From: Actinomycetes bacterium
GTDB lineage: Bacteria > Actinomycetota > Actinomycetes > Actinomycetales > Cellulomonadaceae
Direction of reading: 5' to 3'
Assembly: GCA_023412515.1 (NCBI GenBank)
Contig: JAEYNO010000080.1
Location: 1-15,828, forward strand
DNA: 15,828 bases
Shown here: positions 13,735 to 15,828 of the stretch, one piece after another
How positions within the stretch are numbered: the stretch's first letter is position 1
How the letters are laid out: every line of letters starts with the position of its first letter
Translations under genes and position numbers: made by a program
Notes under the pieces: model-generated
Seen by the model: the letters and a program-made list of their open reading frames with translations, nothing else
Told to the model about the DNA's origin: nothing
Database searches by the model: none

Positions 13735-14712
13735 GTGACCAGCGCGCCCGCCGTCCCCCCGCACCCGACCGTCGTCGCCGCCCGGGGGGCGCGCGCCCCC
13801 GAGGTGCCGGGGACGTACGCGTACCACCGGCTCCAGCGGACCCGTCCCGGCGCCCGGTGGTGGCGCCCGCTGCTCGTGGGGCTCGTCGCGCTCGTGCTGT
13901 ACGCCGCGCTGCTCGCGCTCGGCGGCGGCGTCGTCCTCGTCGCCGCCTTCACCGGCGGCCCGGCGTCGTGGGAGGCCCTGACGCGGCTCGACCTCACCGA
14001 CCTCCTCGACCCGCTCGCGTTCACCCTCGCGATGCTCTCGATCGTCGCGATGCTGCCCGCGGTGCTCGTCGCGACCCGTCTGCTGGGCGCGCGGCCCGTC
14101 GGCCTGCTCGCGTCCGTCACGGGGCGCGTGCGGTGGGGGTGGGCCCTGCGGTGCCTCGCGCTCGCGGCGGGCCTCGCGCTCGTGGTCCACACGGGTGACG
14201 CGGTCGTGGCGGCCGTCTCCGGGCGGCCGTGGCAGCCGCACCTGGACGCCGGGGCGTGGTCGCTGATCGGGCTGGCCCTGCTGCTGGTGCCCGCGCAGTG
14301 CGTCGCCGAGGAGGTCGTGTTCCGCGGGTACCTCCTGCAGACCGTCGGCACGTGGCTGCGGCACCCGGCGTTCGCGGTCGTGCTGCCCGTGCCGCTGTTC
14401 GTGCTGGGCCACGAGTACGTCAAACTCGCGATGCTCGACATCGCGCTGTGGGCCCTCGCGATGGGCTGGGTCACGTGGCGCACCGGCGGTCTGGAGGCCG
14501 CCGCGGCCGCGCACGTCGTCAACAACGTCGCGGTGTTCACGCTCGGCGCGGTGGGCCTCGCGGACCTCGACCTCGTGGACGTCGGGCCCGTCGCGCTCAC
14601 GGTCTCGACGCTCCACACGCTCGCGTTCGTCGGGCTCGTCGAGGTGCTCGCGCGGCGCGCCGGCGTCGCCCGGGAGCGCGTCGTGACCGCGCCGGCCGAG
14701 GGTGAGATCTGA
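13735..14712 (+). CDS. CPBP (Abi/CAAX-like) intramembrane metalloprotease
   Basis: A 325-residue membrane protein with about seven or eight hydrophobic segments. The family motifs are all present: EEVVFRGYL (Glu192, Glu193, Arg197), FVLGH (222-226, His226) and HVVNN (260-264, His260 and Asn264). These form the metal-dependent active site of CPBP/Rce1-like proteases within the membrane. Residues 1-45 are a Pro/Arg-rich cytoplasmic tail. The GTG start at 13735 is the first usable codon; no strong ribosome binding site precedes it. Family members include bacteriocin self-immunity proteins and processing proteases; there is no bacteriocin gene nearby, so the substrate is unknown. Confidence 0.9.
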   Translation: MTSAPAVPPHPTVVAARGARAPEVPGTYAYHRLQRTRPGARWWRPLLVGLVALVLYAALLALGGGVVLVAAFTGGPASWEALTRLDLTDLLDPLAFTLAMLSIVAMLPAVLVATRLLGARPVGLLASVTGRVRWGWALRCLALAAGLALVVHTGDAVVAAVSGRPWQPHLDAGAWSLIGLALLLVPAQCVAEEVVFRGYLLQTVGTWLRHPAFAVVLPVPLFVLGHEYVKLAMLDIALWALAMGWVTWRTGGLEAAAAAHVVNNVAVFTLGAVGLADLDLVDVGPVALTVSTLHTLAFVGLVEVLARRAGVARERVVTAPAEGEI

Positions 14713-14769
14713 CACGTCCCGTGGCGATTCGTCGCATCCGCGTACGTTGCGTCCGTATCGGTCAGCCGC

Positions 14770-14782
14770 CTCGTGACACGAG
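14770..14782. promoter_or_regulatory. Palindrome upstream of the XRE regulator gene
   Basis: CTCGTG-A-CACGAG is a perfect 6-bp inverted repeat around one base. It sits 15 bases upstream of the candidate -35 of the XRE-TPR regulator. HTH regulators of this kind often bind such short palindromes beside their own promoters; that it is an autoregulatory operator is inference. Confidence 0.35.
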
Positions 14783-14797
14783 TCGCCCCGGCCCCTC

Positions 14798-14826
14798 TTC
14801 CGTGACGCGAAAGTGGTCCCTATCGT
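14798..14826 (+). promoter_or_regulatory. Candidate promoter of the XRE regulator gene
   Basis: TTCCGT (14798-14803) and TATCGT (14821-14826) have a 17-base spacer. TATCGT fits TANNNT and ends 7 bases before the GTG at 14834, so the transcript may be leaderless. That supports 14834 among three in-frame GTGs (14825, 14834, 14843). Confidence 0.45.
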
Positions 14827-14833
14827 GAGATCC

Positions 14834-15828
14834 GTGCACCCGGTGAGTGAACGCATCCGTGACGCCCGTGAGCGGAGCGGCCTGTCGCAGGCCGACCTGG
14901 CGCGCGCCGCGATGATGCACCCCAGCTACGTGTCCCACCTCGAGCGCGGCGTGCGCGGTCCCGGTGACGCCGCCCTCGAGCGGCTCGCGCGCGCCCTCGG
15001 AGTCACGGCGCAGTACCTCGAGCAGGGGGACCGCTCGCCCGAGTACCTCGAGTCCGAGGCCGCGCTCGTCCGCGCGCGGCAGCTCATGCGCGCCGGGCGG
15101 GCCCCGGACGCCGCGCGCGAGCTCGAGCAGGTCGAGCTCGCGGCGCTCGACGTCGACCAGGCGGCGAAGGTCCTGCTGGCGCGCGCCGAGGCGCTCGACC
15201 TCGCGGGCGATCTCGAGACGTCCGCACAGCTGCTCGCGGACGTGACGCACCGGCTCGTCGTCGGCCACCGCCCCGAGAAGGCGACGTACGCCGCGACCCG
15301 GCTCGTCATGGCGCTCACGGAGGCCGGCGACCTGCACGGAGCCGTGCGCGCCGGTGAGGAGCACCTCGCGACGCTGCGCGAGCCCGCCGCGGGCACCGAC
15401 GAGATCTTCCGCCTCGAGTCGACGCTCGTGTGGGCGTACGTCGCGCGCGGGGACGTCACGTACGCGCGCGTGCGCGGCCAGGACCTGCTGGGGCGGGCGC
15501 TCGTGCACGGCTCGGCGCGCGCCGTCTGGTCCGTCCACTGGAACCTCGCGTTCGTCGACGACGCCCTCGGCGACCACGACGACGCGCTGTCGCACCTGCG
15601 CTCGGCCCTCGCGATCGCGGGGGGCGACGAGGTCGAGCGTGACGTGCCCCGCCTGCGGCTCGACCTCGCGCAGCTGCTGCTCATGGTCGACCCGCCGCGG
15701 CCCCGCGAGGCGCTCGCGGAGCTCGACGCCGCCGCGACGGCGCTGGAGATCGGGGAGTCGCGGGTCGAGCTCGCGCGCGCGGCGACGACGCGGTCGCGCG
15801 CCGAGCTGCTGCTCGGTCGGCACCGCGA
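14834..15828 (+). CDS. XRE-family HTH regulator with TPR-like C-terminal region (partial)
   Basis: An open frame of 331 codons runs off the end of the window without a stop. Residues about 5-62 are a Cro/C1-type HTH: SERIRDARERSGLSQADLAR, then HPSYVSHLERGVRGP with the recognition helix and the usual S-x-x-E-R-G turn, then ALERLARALGV. The remainder is a run of alpha-helical, Ala/Leu-rich segments of TPR-like spacing (for example AARELEQVELAALDVDQAA, LARAEALDLAGDLETSAQLL, LRSALAIAGGDEVERDV). This resembles regulators whose helical-repeat domain binds a small peptide or metabolite. Start is uncertain by up to three codons either way. A palindrome and promoter precede it. Ligand and targets are unknown; the missing C-terminus could add another domain. 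Confidence 0.8.
   Translation, partial: MHPVSERIRDARERSGLSQADLARAAMMHPSYVSHLERGVRGPGDAALERLARALGVTAQYLEQGDRSPEYLESEAALVRARQLMRAGRAPDAARELEQVELAALDVDQAAKVLLARAEALDLAGDLETSAQLLADVTHRLVVGHRPEKATYAATRLVMALTEAGDLHGAVRAGEEHLATLREPAAGTDEIFRLESTLVWAYVARGDVTYARVRGQDLLGRALVHGSARAVWSVHWNLAFVDDALGDHDDALSHLRSALAIAGGDEVERDVPRLRLDLAQLLLMVDPPRPREALAELDAAATALEIGESRVELARAATTRSRAELLLGRHR

Noticed and set aside
12498..14618. A 706-codon minus-strand open frame crossing the CPBP and radical SAM genes
   Set aside because: Low-complexity Arg/Ala/Ser/Thr translation produced by GC-rich codon bias; both overlapped genes have full sets of family motifs in their own frames.
14762..15823. A 353-codon minus-strand open frame opposite the XRE regulator
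   Set aside because: The plus-strand frame has a clear HTH and helical repeats and stays open to the window end; the minus frame shows only biased composition.
1..15828. CRISPR arrays, transposases or integrases
   Set aside because: No regularly spaced repeat set and no recombinase motifs were found on either strand; the AIPR island has no mobility gene of its own.

Overview
The window is very GC-rich, gene-dense DNA with short intergenic gaps and mostly GTG/ATG starts and TGA stops. Together with the gene families present (GH15 trehalase-like enzyme, ANTAR regulator, LigD-type NHEJ protein, NarL-type two-component pair, AhbD-like radical SAM/SPASM enzyme), this points to a high-GC actinobacterium. 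The mix would suit a Cellulomonas-like member of the Micrococcales, but that placement is inference.

Layout. Positions 1-1049 (+) hold the end of a FecCD-type siderophore permease translationally coupled to its ATPase. Positions 1172-2068 (+) encode a secreted L,D-transpeptidase-like lipoprotein, convergent with a GH15 glucan/trehalose hydrolase (2127-3995, -). Upstream of GH15 are two strong perfect hairpins and a small histidine-rich protein gene (4098-4310, -). Positions about 4505-6415 form a compositional island: clearly more A/T-rich, with a TAG stop where the 12 other genes with a visible stop use TGA. It holds one large gene, an AIPR-family (abortive infection / phage resistance) protein with a leaderless-type promoter, and imperfect two-part direct repeats lie at both edges. 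Next come a two-domain LigD (phosphoesterase + polymerase, no ligase; 6492-8138, +) with a good sigma70-like promoter, a GAF-ANTAR regulator (8305-9057, +), and a convergent YihY/BrkB membrane protein (9085-10245, -). A histidine kinase and response regulator overlap by 4 bases (12294 to 10370, -). A radical SAM/SPASM enzyme (12413-13612, -) is divergent from a CPBP (Abi) intramembrane protease (13735-14712, +). The window ends inside an XRE-type HTH regulator with an alpha-helical, TPR-like C-terminal region (14834 onward, +).

How they fit together. Most genes are small independent units of ordinary actinobacterial housekeeping: iron uptake, cell wall crosslinking, trehalose/glucan turnover, DNA end joining and signalling. 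The foreign-looking element is the AIPR gene inserted between the histidine-rich gene and ligD. It is the best candidate for a defence function, and it stands alone without an evident methylase, nuclease partner or transposase. The XRE-TPR protein has the general architecture of intracellular signal-receptor regulators. No rRNA, tRNA, CRISPR array, insertion sequence or replication origin was seen.
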